Shown: piece by piece, positions 21,501 to 34,804 of the stretch
How the letters are laid out: each line of letters starts with the position of its first letter
Numbering within the stretch: the stretch's first letter is position 1
Assembly (NCBI RefSeq): GCF_963675165.1
Contig: NC_087377.1
Coordinates: 13,636,198 to 13,700,197 of the forward strand
Source: Halichondria panicea
Taxonomy: Eukaryota > Porifera > Demospongiae > Suberitida > Halichondriidae
DNA: 64,000 nt
Reading direction: 5' to 3'
Notes under the pieces: generated by a model
Databases searched by the model: none
What the model saw: the letters and a program-made list of their open reading frames with translations, nothing else
What the model was told of the DNA's origin: nothing
Program-made: the position numbers and the translations under genes

Positions 21501-23148
21501 ATGCATATATCCTTAATATTCACCGGCAATGAAAATGTCGCTGTGACTGAGGGTAATCCAGCATTCTGTGGTGTTCTCACTGATTCCAGTGGAGGAATGC
21601 TCACTGCCACTCTCACTTCACTGTCTGAGGCCTCCATTGTAGAAGGTACTATGGTGTTGTGTGAGGGAGCAAGCTCACAAGAGGGTCCTCTCACTATCAC
21701 TGTGGCTGGTGAGTGGCTGATGGAGTGCATACATGCATGTACACATGCAGCACTCTCAGTTTATCAATACACTCATGCACAGATTCACCCTCCCCTCCAC
21801 TGAATCCAAGGGTGTCTTCCTCAGCCCAAAATCAACTCAGCTCCTCTGATATCACTCTGGAGTGGGACCTTCCCTCCTCTACTGGTGGTGTGTCTGTCAG
21901 CTATGTCCTCATCATCTCCCCAACACCTCTCTCCAAGTCACCAGTCACTGTGGAGACTACCTTTGCACAGATAACTGTCTCCTACAACACTCCCTACAAT
22001 GTGACTATCAGAGCTGTCAACTGTGCTGGAATGAGTGATGATGATGTGATGATGATGATTCTTCCTATTGGTTAGTTTCTATTATAGCTGATCTCTTAGT
22101 ATAATATTGTTTGCTACAGTTACCTGCCCCTCCAACCCAACACCTGCGAACAGAGTTTACCATCAATAGTGCTCCACCACTGCCTGCACTAGTAGGATCA
22201 ACACTGAGCTTCACTTGCAATGGAGAGACAGTACCAGCAACCTGTGAGAATGATGGACGGTGGTCACCTGATCCTACCAGTTATCTCTGTCCCTCGGGTA
22301 AAATTAATGGTGAATCACTGTCATGCATGATTGTTACTATATAGCCCCTCCTCTCAGATGTCACCTGTGACTTTCCTGTCGCACCTTCCAGAGGCAGTGT
22401 GGGCGTTAAGGGCTGGACATCACCCTTTTCGATAGACTCAGTGGTAAACTTATATTGTGACAAGGGACTATTCCCAGCTGATGATATGTCCAGTACGTGT
22501 GAAAATGTGGGTGGAGTGAGAACTTGGAAGCCGGACACGAACATCACATGCAGAGTCATGCCTGGTGAGAATGCCATTGGCTAAATGTTTTGTGTGTATT
22601 ATTACATCTAATTTACGTTTCACCGCATACAGTCAACTGCTCTCTACCCAAAAAGCCATCCAACGGAACTGTAGTGAACTATGAGAGATTGAATGAGACA
22701 GTGTCGGAGGGAACAGTGCTGACTTACCAGTGTGACAATGGACTCTCACTGACTGGACCCAACACCATCACTTGCACTAATGCTGGTGTCTGGAGTACTG
22801 AGCCTGAAGAAATCGTGTGTGTACTTGAATGTGAGTAGCGCTTTTGTTAACGGTTGATTTCCTATCAATTTGTTTACCTTCTCCATAGATTATATTTCTG
22901 CCACCTTATCCACTGGTGCTGCTATCGTTATAAGTGTGATCATCACTTTCATTGTGACTCTAGCCGCTGGATTCCTCACTGGACTCTTAGTGATGCACCT
23001 TTGCTCCCGTAAGAAGGCAGCTGAAGGACAAGCTAACGTAGGACCCACTATACCAGCTGGTCCTGTTTATGAGGAGGTGTCACCCAAAATTAAACTGAAC
23101 AGTAACCAAGCATATGAACAGTCAACCAGTGTATACGTATATATATAG
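21501..23148 (+). pseudogene. Receptor gene A (Ig-FN3-CCP3-TM), damaged
   Basis: Phase-1 exons: partial Ig-like (to 21708), FN3 21783-22070, CCP1 22120-22297, CCP2 22358-22564, CCP3 22633-22830 and TM plus tail 22889-23148. It would be a single-pass surface receptor. The signal-peptide exon and the first half of the Ig domain are missing upstream, where a transposon ends at 21366. CCP1 has one extra base near 22153-22158, which breaks the frame. The TM exon is open (IVISVIITFIVTLAAGFLTG) but the tail is unlike the others. After VYEEVSPK it lacks EEIEL and ends NQAYEQSTSVYVYI instead of NQAYGPVGL. Probably a pseudogene of subfamily 1. Confidence 0.8.
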
Positions 23149-23761
23149 GACTGTGAAAGCATTAATCCAGTGTCTGCATAATAATAATTTATAGCTTATC
23201 AGTTGTACGCGATATGTATGATATAGAGCCAAGGTTTTATACATCAGCTTATAGCGTCTAGATCTGTTGTTTGTAATATTAACACTTGAGAACTGAATGT
23301 AAACAGTAGCACAAATCAATGTGTACATCTCTAGCTGTTCATTAAAATCACAACTCATGACATTATTTTTATGTCAGCAGTAATTATTTAACAATTAAAG
23401 AAGCTATAATTATATACAATAATTATAGTCTGTTAAATTGTTCAGATATCTGCAGCCAAAATAAAAGATGTATAATTATATAACACATGCAGTCAAAGAG
23501 TAATCTATGTATTTCTGCTGGAGGATCTACTCTCCATTGCAATGCAATATCGGGCACAGAGCATGTGAACAGAACTGCCTCTCCAGGACACGCCACACTC
23601 GTGTGTTAATATTACAAACAACAGTATGTTTTATGACTATAAAATTGCAGCCAAATACAATCAATGACGACATTCCCAATGTCATTATGAGGCTTACTCA
23701 AATCAACAATTGATGTGTTTTGACTCATTCCAGCACTCGTTTCCTTATCATATTTTTAAAT

Positions 23762-24556
23762 CAATGCAGTGGTGTGACCCACACCGTTTACTGCTGCTGG
23801 TGTTACCATCACCAACACACCTCCTGTCACTAATGGTGGATCCACTTACCTTCACTTGCAGTGGAGACAATGAAGTGAGAACCTCAACCTGTGGCAGTAG
23901 TGGGTGGTCTCCTGACCCTGGGACCTTTGATTGTGGCACTACAATTATAGGTATCATACATGGGAAATTAACTCTCTAAAAGAAATGTTGATCTCATGCA
24001 TGTTGCATTTCACCACAGTCAACTGCTCTCTACCCAAGGAACCATCCAACGGTATTAATAATTATAGTGGACTATGAGCTGTTGAATGAGACAGTGTTGG
24101 AGGGAACAGTGCTGACTTACCAGTGTGATAATGACTCTCACTGACTGGACCCAACACCATCACTTGCACTAATGCTGGAGTCTGGAGTACTGAGCCTGAG
24201 GCAATCATGCATGTGTGTATCACCAACTGAAGGTGAAGGCCATCATGTGTGTACTTGAATGTGAGTTATGGTTTGTAATCCCATAATACATCGATTTCAC
24301 AGGTTCTACTGCTACCTCCCTATCCATTGGTGCAGTTGCTGATATCAGCGTAATTATTACTTTCTTTGTGGCTGCCATTCTTGGATTCATCACTGGGCTC
24401 CTAGTGATGCACCTTTGCTCACGTAAGAAGGCAGTATACTCTCTAGCAACTAACGTAGGACCCACTGCACCAGTTGGTTCTGTTTATGAGGACGTGTCAC
24501 CCAAAGAAGAGATTGAACTGAACACTAACCAGGCGTATGGACCAGTAGGACTGTGA
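23762..24556 (+). pseudogene. Receptor gene B fragment (CCP, CCP, TM-tail)
   Basis: A CCP1-like exon (about 23768-23945) has a scrambled frame in its first half and is correct from LTFTCSGDNEVRTSTCG onward. A CCP3-like exon (about 24020-24230) carries an inserted AATAATTATA-like string and a base loss. The TM plus tail exon (24302-24556) is open and ends VYEDVSPKEEIEL...NQAYGPVGL, with Asp in place of Glu in the YEEV motif. Ig, FN3, CCP2 and signal exons are absent. It is a partial, decayed duplicate of subfamily 1. Confidence 0.8.
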
Positions 24557-26078
24557 ACCGTGCATTTTATTTTCCACCCAACGCATACATTGCCAGAATA
24601 CATGTAGTACATCTTTACGTTGTATAGTTTTGAGTAACATATTAATATAGCATAAACATCAGATGATTAAAACCACCATCACATGTTTTGTATATCAACA
24701 AAACAAGCAACAATTAAGAGAAGTAAGTCAAACTTGGAAATGCATCACAGCACATACATAAATATTGGTACTGAAACAGCATAATCATCATGAAGTTAGG
24801 ATAGTAAGTGACTGCATGTATATACAGTGAAACCGTTATCTACATGTAGATCTATATTATGCTTTATGAGTCAATTTCTGCTATATAGTATTGGAGCATT
24901 ATACTATACTTAAGAAGTATACTTACGTCAGAAGCGACCTATCATGGAATTAAGATTACCTCAACAAAATGTATGTTTTATAATTATATGAGTCAATTTC
25001 TGCTAGTATTGGAGCATTTTATTATACTTAAGAAGTACTTACGTCAGAAGCGACCTATTATGGAAAGATCACCTCAACAAAATTTGTTCGAAAGAGTATA
25101 GATCTCCTATAAAACATGATAATTATACAAAAATCACTGCCATCTGATGCACCAGTTCGCCTAAAGAAACGGTTGTATACATATCACTAGTGAAATCCTA
25201 CATCACAGTAGAAAAGGTACAATGGAAAGCGACATAATTATTCTGAATAACTATACTCACTTGATATCATCTTCGCCTATTCCCACACATAATTATGTTG
25301 TGCTTTGGAGGAATGTAATTATAGGAAATTTGAGGAATAGATTAATATGCACCCATATATCCTCCGCTACCATGGTTACTCCGAGGTGGAAGGTTATATA
25401 TACCGTAAACTGTTTGCTCATAAATTAATATTCACGACTTATAATATAAATGCCATGACTGTCATGTGTGCCTTTGCCACCCCTGTATAGCTACCTAAGC
25501 TATTTCTACGACCCTGCATGCAATGCATGAACAACTGACGTTGTTGTAACCGTGATTATAGGCCATGCAGAGAAGCAGGAAACTCATGAAATCAATACAT
25601 TTGGAGCCATCTTAGTAGCAGCTGTTGTATAATTATGGAGCTATTTTGTATTCAACCAAACTACAAAGAAGCGTGGGTAAAAAGAGCATGAGCTTGTAAG
25701 CTGCATATGCTACATGATCTGAGGCTAAAAGGATGCACGTCGGCAATGAATTTCCTGGTGACGAGGCAATTCATTGCCTACAACTAAAATTAGTGTAGGA
25801 AATGGAAGTTTTAACATTCCTGGTTATTGTATATATGGTGGCCTTAAAGTGTAGATACTGGCACCGCTACATATGAGTTTCCTGTGATTATGCCTGCACG
25901 CATAAAAATTAATATTATATCATGTGTGTATATATTAGCAATAAGTTTAGTAGCTTTATATTTATGTTATATATAGCTTTGACAGGTACATGTTGAGACA
26001 TCAGCACGGCCCGCAGGCAGTGCTTTCATTACAAAAGTTCTCAGCAAATATTTAATCTTTTATTCCTTCACAATCACT
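24557..26078. other. Non-coding stretch after gene B
   Basis: AT-rich, with no gene recognised apart from the tandem duplication noted within it. It separates gene B from minus-strand relics. Confidence 0.45.
24866..25085. repeat. Tandem duplication (~110 bp x 2)
   Basis: The block GAGTCAATTTCTGCTA ... ACCTCAACAAAAT occurs at about 24868-24970 and again at about 24988-25082 with small indels. Confidence 0.75.
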
Positions 26079-26420
26079 TCAACTGATGTATATTTCCATG
26101 AGCTGAAGTCCAATATTACCGTGTACGCTGGGATTATAGAGTAGCTCAATGTCATCAGTAGTTGGAGTTGATAGAGTTTTCGTAAACCACGGAGGATTGT
26201 TGTTATTGTAACATGTGTTGAGGCTAGATTGACCATCCCACAACGCATTATCGGGATGAAAACGAAACGGGTTTACATTATAGTTATTAGATGTGGCCAC
26301 ACTATCACAAAAGTATAGTCATTTCCGACAAATGGAGGAGAACCAAAAGTGTTCCCCTCATCACAAGGACAGCGCACGTGAGCGTCAGTATCACCACTGG
26401 TTCAATTAAAATAACCACTA
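26079..26420 (-). pseudogene. Extracellular cassette relic (VGNDY / NNPPWF / PTTDDIE)
   Basis: On the minus strand the segments CPCDEGNTF, PPFVGNDYTF, NPFRFHPDNALWDGQ, NNNNPPWFTKTLS and PTTDDIELL appear in order, but in two frames (a change near 26300). I remember this order from secreted or membrane proteins of sponges and cnidarians. Expected Cys residues are partly lost (for example around SLNTCYN). It is a decayed exon pair with no neighbours to complete it. Confidence 0.45.
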
Positions 26421-26524
26421 GCAAACGTCCAGATATGTGTGCGTGGAGATTGTCCATGCGTGACACTGAGTCCATCGACATATGCAACATCGATAGTATT
26501 CCTATGCTATTACTCTGATGAAAA

Positions 26525-27055
<531 letters not shown>

Positions 27056-27159
27056 TTTACAGTAACAGTATATTCAAGACAATTCACTCACCCAGGTTAG
27101 GCTCAGACAGGGTCATATCTCTCCTCCATGTAGTTGGTACAGTACAACAGTAGGACCCT

Positions 27160-27565
27160 GTTGGAGTGAGCTAGGGGTTGGTCACTCTGTAGTTTAGTCT
27201 GATGATTTGAGAACCATTCCTGTTAATGTAGAACTGCTGTCCTGGTTCACCACCATTGTTCAGTATCACACACCCACCATGCAGGATATGTCCACTGTCC
27301 TAATGGTCCATTACCATTGCTGTCAACACTATTTCTACAGAAGGTAGTGAGGTCAGTGCGACAGATGAGAGAAGGGAGACCACCAATGATTATGTAACTC
27401 TCTCCAGTGTCAGTGATGAAGATCTAAGTCTAGTATGTTAGGACCACATCCCATGCAGATCAGGTAGACTGTTCAGTGATTTATAGCTTCTACCACAGGA
27501 TTACCTTGCTGTCCCAAACAGGTGGACACAACACACAGTAGCAACACCTTGAGTATTCTCCATTG
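27160..27565 (-). pseudogene. Signal peptide + Ig-like exon relic of another receptor
   Basis: On the minus strand an ATG near 27565 opens a signal-peptide-like exon (MQWRILKVLLLCVVSTCLGQ) followed by GTAATC. Below it lies an Ig-like piece (YIIIGGLPSLICRTDLTTFC, then GPLGQWTYP, then ILNNGGEPGQQFYINRNGSQ and RLNYRVTNP) split over two frames. It belongs to a different Ig family from the plus-strand cluster. A CA-repeat element lies next to it. The frame break and the stop codons indicate a pseudogene. Confidence 0.5.
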
Positions 27566-27619
27566 CATGCTGCAGCCTTTATATCTGTTTGGAAGTTGTT
27601 CCATTAATGATCCTTACCC

Positions 27620-28297
27620 ACCCAGAGCCAGTCTAGCCTCGAATCCAGGCCGATTAAAATACCTTTTCTCAGAGGGGGGAGGGAGGACCTCCCTTGATTT
27701 TGCCCCGAGCTATTAAGTCTGGCCCCCAGACCAGCCCAGAGCACGCAGCAAAATCTTGGTCCACACCACTCCTCTGAGTCCTCAGAGACACCATCACTGT
27801 CCCTCACCCGTTGTGTCCTACAGGTGGTATCTCCATGCACGGCAGTTCAGGCTCCACCGGATTGGTTTAATAGGTCGGAATTGTCCTCTTGTGATTTGTC
27901 TCATTCATGCGCATCTTCATAATCATGACATTCTTATACACAAAACAATAGCAATAGAAATATATAGGTACAACAATTAGATCTTTGAACCTGCAAAGAG
28001 AAAATGCTGAAAAAGAAAACTCGTGAATATTTATTTATAAGGGACCACAATACGCTTAAATTAACAGTATAATGCTCACTCAAGCATGTAACAACGTATG
28101 CATTGATTTAGAATTTTAGCCCCGTGACAGGAGAAGTCCTTAGAGGAGCCAGTGCTAACGTATAGGTGGGAGCACGACTGCATGGACATCGCTGCTAACG
28201 GTATTTGTGCAGGTACGTACATTTTTAATCAGAAGCTGGTGCAGTGATCACAATGTTGTACAGCTGGGAGTGTGAGGAAGAAGTCAAACTGCTCATT
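27620..28297. other. Non-coding stretch with GCCTCGAATCCAGGCCGAT repeat
   Basis: No gene was recognised. The string at 27636 also occurs at 7042, and related forms at 29912 and 30053 mark a dispersed palindromic repeat. Confidence 0.45.
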
Positions 28298-29454
28298 TAT
28301 GGGGGGTGATCAGTGCCAAAACCTCCAGTTCTTTTTATTTAGTACTAACATTATTTGCATGGTAAAGTTCTACATACAAATGACACGCTCTCTCTTATTT
28401 GCATGTGAAGTTCTACATACAAATGATACTCTCATTTGCATGGTGAAGTTCTACATACAAATGACACGCTCTCTCTTGTTTGCATGGTGATAATCTACAT
28501 ACAAATGATAGTTTCATTTGCATGGTGATAATCTACATACAAATGATACTCTCATTTGCATAGTGAAGTTCTACATACAAATGACACGCTCTCTCTTATT
28601 TGCATAGTGATTTTCTACATACAAATGATACTCTTCTTTGCATGGTGAAGTTCTACATAATTATAATCTTATTTGCACGGTGAAGTTCTATACGATGAAA
28701 GTTCTACATACAAATGAGAAGTTCTGCATACAAATAACGCTGCATGGCAAATGATATAAGCTTTGTTAGTTTTACAATGACACTCTCATATATATTTGCA
28801 TTGACTTGAAACCACTTCCTTTTTCACCTATAAGGAAGGGCTCGGATGAAAAAGGGAAGGTTGGAATACAATTAGAACAAACCACTATAACTACATAATG
28901 TGTGGGTGTTTATTCAGCTTTGATCCCAGACCCCGTCAGAAATGTATTTTACTCGAGGCTATATAGCAACAGAAATAGTACATGCGTGAGTGGTGGCATG
29001 CAAGTTGTTAGGACGTTAACATTGTGGGAGCGTGACAGTCTTCACGCATGCCCCTATAGGACAACTGTAAATTTATAGTGGCATATTGAAGGAGGACACA
29101 ATTAACATTATAGTAAGACGGACATTTTAATTAACATATCAACTACGTGTTGGACACGCCCGCTCATGTGGCAATCCTTTTTGGTCACATAAGTGGGCGT
29201 GTCCAATAACGGAGTTTAAAAAAACTATGCAAATGCGAGAGTATCATTTGTATGTAGAGCTTCACCATGCAAATGAGAGACAGTATCATTTGTATGTATA
29301 ACTTCACCATGTAAATGAGAGTATCATTTGTATGTAGAACTTCACCATGCAAATAAGAGAGAGCTCGTCATTTGTATGTAGAACTTCACTATGCAAATGA
29401 TTTTAGTACTAAATAAATAAGAGCTGGAGGTTTTGGCACTGATCACCCCCCATA
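28298..29454. mobile_element. Foldback element with opposed ATTTGCAT arrays
   Basis: The TIRs start TATGGGGGGTGATCAGTGCC and are flanked by CTCATT (28292-28297 and 29455-29460). Inside the left end, a unit reading TTTGCATGGTGAAGTTCTAC plus ATACAAATGA repeats about ten times (28355-28740). The right end holds about four copies in the opposite orientation (29225-29400). The centre has a hairpin built on TTGGACACGCCC (about 29150-29210). No protein is encoded. It lies just upstream of receptor gene C. Confidence 0.8.
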
Positions 29455-29569
29455 CTCATTGCATTTCCTTGATGGCCGGCCAGTAGCTATTTCTGACAAT
29501 AATAAGCGCCGACTCAGCACATTTATAGCTTCTCCGTGTCGGCGCGGCAGCTAGACCGACCTTGAGCTA

Positions 29570-32500
29570 ATGATGGAATTTCTTGTCCAAAGATGTCTCC
29601 TGCTTTGTCTCTACATAACATCAGCTCTAGGTGTTGCAAGTAAGTTCATGTGGTTGTGTATCACTGTATGAGGCTAGAGCTTGAGGCCTAGACTCTAGCT
29701 AGCTTTAATCAGGGAGTGTATGAAGATACATACACTCCTTAATAGCTTTTTGCTGATGATTGTACATGTAGAGTTGGGAGGCAAATAATAGTGATTGGAA
29801 GTGGTTAGTGACAGTTATATTCGAGGGATCAGGCTCGAAAGGTAATGTCAGCATCAGTAAGGAAGCATCAGTATAAGGAGTCGATGATTTGATGACCTTG
29901 TCCCACAGTAGCCTCAGTCCCAGGCCGATACGGCCTGGTATTGATTGTATCTGGGCGTGGCAGGAACCGGAAACAAAAGCAGAGATTCTTCACACTTTGT
30001 TTCCTGTCATATTTCCCTGTATAAGTTTAGTACCGTAATTTAGCTTCGTGTTAGCCTCGTTCCCAGGCCGATCCATCGACTAGGAGTCGACCTAGCATTC
30101 AATTGGAGACGGATCGGCCTGGGAACGAGGCTAGCTCCGTGTATGCTCTCAAGTAACAAAAATCTAGCCATAGATTGTCTAGCTAGCTAGCTATGGAAAG
30201 TTTAAGTTGTTCAGATTAACGTATACATTGTCTTGCTTCCAAGAAGGCCCCACTCTCATTGCAGAATAGTCCCAACTCTTGTCAGAAGGAAGAAACGTCT
30301 TTGCCCGGTATTTATCGACACTTCATTTACATAATTATGTGATGCAGTTACCGGATTAGTAATTCCTATTCCTCCTAGATGGACAGAAGAGCCAGTAAGA
30401 TTTCTCACTTTCCTTGAACACGCTGCATGGTTGTTCAGTCAAGGCAAAAAGCAAGTCGTGTTGGACCGTGTCCTCCAGAGGGTTGCAGCAGGTCAGCAAT
30501 GTCTGGAATCATACGTGACAGGAAGGACCAACGACTGGAAAGACCATGCATGAACGTCAGCACAGTAGGCTGTGTGGGGTTGTGATTGGGCAATATTAGC
30601 TAGTAGTTTTATCTCCTCCGACTACTTTCTGACTTTGCTTGTCACATATTCAACAGTAGTGTGGGATCTCGAGCCAATTGCAGCTTTAATTAATAGTAGA
30701 AATTTGCAATGATGAGGAATACATTAATCACAAGGCCAGAGGTCAGTCGAGGTAGTTGAGCCACTATAGCTACAGGTCGGTTAAACTTAATAAAATGTGT
30801 CTTCTGAAATTGAGGCGATTTAAGTGCCATGTATATGATTATGAGTGAAAAATGTTTAAATGTCGTATATTTAGAGGGTCACCTCTGATACAGGTTGGTT
30901 GGTAGAAAATTAAAATTGAAATGCAGTCAAGCATGACCACTAATTGCAAGTAGACATACACTGTATGACATGACTGGCTGCACTTCAACTTCTAACTGGT
31001 GTCAACCAACCTGAAGTCCTCTGTAGGTAGCTAAGACTATATAATTATAGTACAAGCTATATGCTTATACCAACTCAGGTCTTGCTAATTACTGTCTCAG
31101 ATCGTATTTTTCGGTATAAATTATGCTATAAATTACTTTAATGTTATATTTTTCTACCAAAAAGAGGCATCTCTAATGTCCAACACGAGTGTAGCATGTC
31201 CTGGTGAGGCTGTTCTGTTCACATGCTCTTCGCCTGGTACTGCATTGATATGGCACCAACAGGGACGTCACTGCAAAGTTTCTTCCTTCCCTCACAAGTT
31301 GGTATTCCAAGGACACTTGAATCTGGGGTGATCATATTTGAGGCTGTTCTTGTAAGCAATGATGGTGGAAATCTGACGTCCACTCTCATCAACCTCAGTG
31401 AAGTGTCTGTACTGGATGATAGCAATGTCACCTGTACTGTTACTAACAATGGTCCTACGTCACAGCAGCAAACCATCATGGTTGCTGGTGAGTATTGTAA
31501 TTCATAGCTAAGCCTGTTGAGATGTTATTATTGCAGTTGTCCCAACACGTCCACTCAATCCAAGCATATCCTACATTCAAAACCAACTCAGTTCCTCGAT
31601 TATCACTCTGGACTGGGACCCTCCCTCCTCTACTGGTGGTGTGTCTGTCAGCTATGTCCTCATCATCTCCCCAACACCTCTCTCCGGGTCACCAGTCACC
31701 ATGGATACCACCTCCACACAGATCACTGTCTCCTATAGCACTCCCTACGATGTGACTATCAGAGCTGTCAACTGTGCTGGAATGCTGGAATGAGTCAAGA
31801 AAGTTCAATTGTGGATCTAAGTAAGCTAGCTATAATTTTCATGGTGACTGCCGTCACATTGATTATAATTATTTGGATTGTAGATATAAGTAGGCTATTT
31901 TATGGTTATAAAACATATACATATACTCATTCCCTATCATACTTTTAAATCAATGCAGTTGTGTGCCCCACTCCATCTACTGCTGCTGGTGTTACCATCA
32001 CCAACACACCTCCTGTCACTATTGGTGGATCCATGCTCACCTTCACTTGCAGTGGAGACAATGAAGTGATAATCTCAACCTGTGGCAGTAGTGGGTGGTC
32101 TCCTGACCCTAAGACATTTGAATGCAGAACAGGTATCCTACGTAGCGGATTAACTGTATAATATTGATTTCATTAGATCCTCAAGTCACCTGCGGCTCTC
32201 CTGCCACACCATCTAGAGGCAGTGTGGACGTCAGTGGTGAGACACCATGCACCCTTTACACTAAGCTCACAAGTCATATATCGCTGTGATGAGGGACTGT
32301 TTCCCCTTGATGTGAGGACCAGCACATGCACTGATGTGGGGGGTAGAGGAGAGTGGGGGGAGAATCCTGGGAGCTTGGTGTGCAGGGAGAGGCGAGTTGA
32401 AATGTAGCTGTTTAGAGGTAATGTTTTTTATTTCCTTCGAAAAAGCTCATTTTGTAATTTCTGGGACGTATAATTGTAGTAGCTTACATATACATCGCCT

Positions 32501-33060
32501 TTGTTCCACATTTCCCTAAGTACGTATACAGTCATTTTGTTACCTTCCATATAGTCAACTGCTCTCTTCCTCCTGAGCCCTGCAACGGTGCTATAGTGCA
32601 CTATGAGAGGTTAAATGAGACGATGTTGGAGGGAACAGTGCTGACTTACCAGTGTGACAATGGACTCTCACTGACTGGACCCAACACCATCACTTGCACT
32701 AATACTAGAGTCTGGAGCACTGAGCCTGAAACAATCAAGTGTGTGCCTAGGACTGAAGGTTAGTAATTGTTTGCTATTCCAAAAATACATGCAGTCATAC
32801 TATCCCCTCTCACAGTTTCTACTGTCGCTATCAGTGTGGTCATCACTTTCATTGTCACTCTAGTCATTGGATTCCTCACTGGACTCCTAGTGATGCATGT
32901 TTTCTCTCGTAAGAAGGCAGTATACTTCTCCGCAACTGAAGGACAAGCTAACGTAGGACCCACTGCACCAGCTGGTCCTGTTTATGAGGAGGTACCAGTA
33001 TCACCCAAAGAGGAGATTGAACTCAACACAAACCAGGCGTATGGACCGTTAGGACTGTAA
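29570..33060 (+). pseudogene. Receptor gene C (SP-Ig-FN3-CCP3-TM), frameshifted
   Basis: The signal-peptide exon at 29570-29639 (MMEFLVQRCLLLCLYITSAL) is followed by a 1.5-kb intron. Then come Ig-like (about 31165-31490), FN3 (about 31535-31820), CCP1 (about 31960-32131), CCP2 (about 32178-32395), CCP3 (about 32554-32757) and TM plus tail (32816-33060). Three breaks are visible: a frame change in the Ig domain near 31255-31280, an 8-bp GCTGGAAT duplication near 31777-31792 in FN3, and a frame change in CCP2 near 32245. The tail is intact with a short insert (VYEEVPVSPKEEIEL) and ends YGPLGL. Intron 1 holds a 78-80 bp palindrome and a 58-codon open piece (about 30380-30553; WTEEPVRFLTFLEHAAWLFS) of unknown origin. 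Confidence 0.82.
30053..30132. repeat. 80-bp palindromic repeat (AGCCTCGTTCCCAGGCCGAT)
   Basis: The ends AGCCTCGTTCCCAGGCCGAT and the exact inverse ending GAACGAGGCT form a hairpin with a short centre. Similar half-copies occur at 7042, 27636 and 29912. It looks like a very short MITE. Confidence 0.8.
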
Positions 33061-34310
33061 AACTCATTCACTTCAATAGCAAGTTAATTGTGATCATTCT
33101 GCCATTTCATTTGTTTTATAGGCCTATATATAATTGTAGACTCGCTATAGTTCGTATATATAACCTGGAGATTGTCTCAATTGCATTCCCTATATAATAC
33201 ATCAGAGGAGGTTATTTTTTGCTGTAAAACTTGCCATTGTTATAACGTGGTTTTTTTGACTTCCTCAATCAGAAAGAATAAAGTGGTGTGCTTCTTTTAA
33301 ACCAAGTGATCAAACTCGACAGTTATTACTATGCCTCGGTGTGTGGTAGTAAGTGCATTACACCCTAGCTTTCAGCTATTGTTTTCCTTGCAACTTTCAT
33401 TATTCAACATCGGATATAAATGTATATGTATACGTAATATAATAAGAGTTACACAACTGTCCACAAATGTACCTGGAACTGTCCTTGAGCTTGAGACAGT
33501 GTGCACTGTTCTGTCCAACTTTCCCAGATTCCTGCAGCAAATATAAATCACAGTACATAAAGAAAAACTCAGTGCTAATGCCTCTCACCATGTTTTGCTT
33601 CACTCAAGGTATTAGAGGGTTATATTATAATTATTATTGTTGTTTGCAATTGCTGTTGTTGGCTGTTGGAGGTGTTGTTGGCGGTCTGGTCTGTTTGCAT
33701 GGGGGTACTGATTGTTGTAGTGCTCATAGTTTTTGTTATTATCACCAAAAACTTGAAAAGTGGAGCTTATAGAAGGATGTTTACGATTGTACAAAACCAA
33801 TTGTTGTTTAAGACAAGTGAGACAATGGAGATTTTGTAACTTGCTCTAGAGGCCACATTGACTGGCAGTCAATCAGGCTTATAGAGAAATCAAATATATG
33901 CAGAGTATAGCTCGCTACTTGATCTTGATTGTGAATCGTTTGTTTACTTATCATAATGGTCATGATTACATTCATCTCTATTGTCAACAGAACAGTATCC
34001 TTTATGATCACAACAGCTGGCTAAACAAACACTAACAGGTTACTCAGCCCACAGCTATTTACTGAAGTCAGCAATTTAGCAAATGTTTCATTAACAATCT
34101 TTACTTTTGGAAAACTTCTTCAGGACAACTCTACAGATATAGCAGATATAGGGCTCTGGGTATAGGGTATGGTAAACACAAGGTTAATATATTAGATCTC
34201 TTTTTTTGTACCCACACTGACACAGTAAATCACCCACTGTCTCATGGCTGGAGATAATCTAGGATGTAAAGATGGTTTTATATTTGCCCTGTGGTGATTG
34301 AAGCTGTTCT
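33061..34310. other. Spacer after gene C, with receptor TM relic
   Basis: The first 350 bp (ATAACGTGG ... GACTTCCTCAA ... ACTATGCCTCGGTGTG) match the spacer after gene F (58570-58690), so the downstream flank was duplicated with the gene. Near 33640-33780, a hydrophobic stretch (VLIVVVLIVFVIITKNLKSG) resembles a TM and juxtamembrane piece of some other receptor but has no open start. No intact gene is present. Confidence 0.4.
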
Positions 34311-34313
34311 ACT

Positions 34314-34650
34314 ACAGAGGCCTCATTAGCGTCCAACACCAACACGAGTGTGGTGTGTCCTGCATGGAGAGGCAGTTCTGCTCACATGCTCTAAGCCTGC
34401 CCTGCATTGATATGGCAAGTGGATCCTCCAGCGATGTCTGGGTTCAAAGTACATTCTTTATTAGTTCTCAAGTTGGTCGAAGGAGGGACACATTAGGATC
34501 TGGAGTGATCATGCTGTTCTGTTCTTGTGAGCAATGATGGTGGAACTCTGATGTCCACCCTAATCAACCTCAGTGAAGTGTCTGTACTGGAAGGAAACAA
34601 TAATTTTATTACCTGTACTACTACCAATAATTATAGATCTAGTTCTGTAT
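34314..34650 (+). pseudogene. Receptor gene D fragment (Ig-like exon only)
   Basis: The block matches the Ig-like exons of genes C and F (landmarks GCGTCCAACACC, GGATCTGGAGTGATCATG, AACCTCAGTGAAGTGTCTGT). It has several indels that break the frame and no following FN3. It lies between genes C and E and is a dead partial copy. Confidence 0.7.
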
Positions 34651-34804
34651 AATTATGGTTGACTTCTTCAATATTATAATTATACTCAACATTCTGATGT
34701 GGTTTTTCTGACTTCCTCAATAGAGGGTGTGTTTCATATCATAAGTGATCAATAAACTTAAGCTTGTTGTTGTACCAGCTAGTTATATATATATAGCTCC
34801 TGCA

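Noticed and set aside
28360-28740. CRISPR-like look of regularly spaced repeats
   Set aside because: The 'spacers' are also repeated and the locus is animal DNA. It is a minisatellite inside a foldback transposon.
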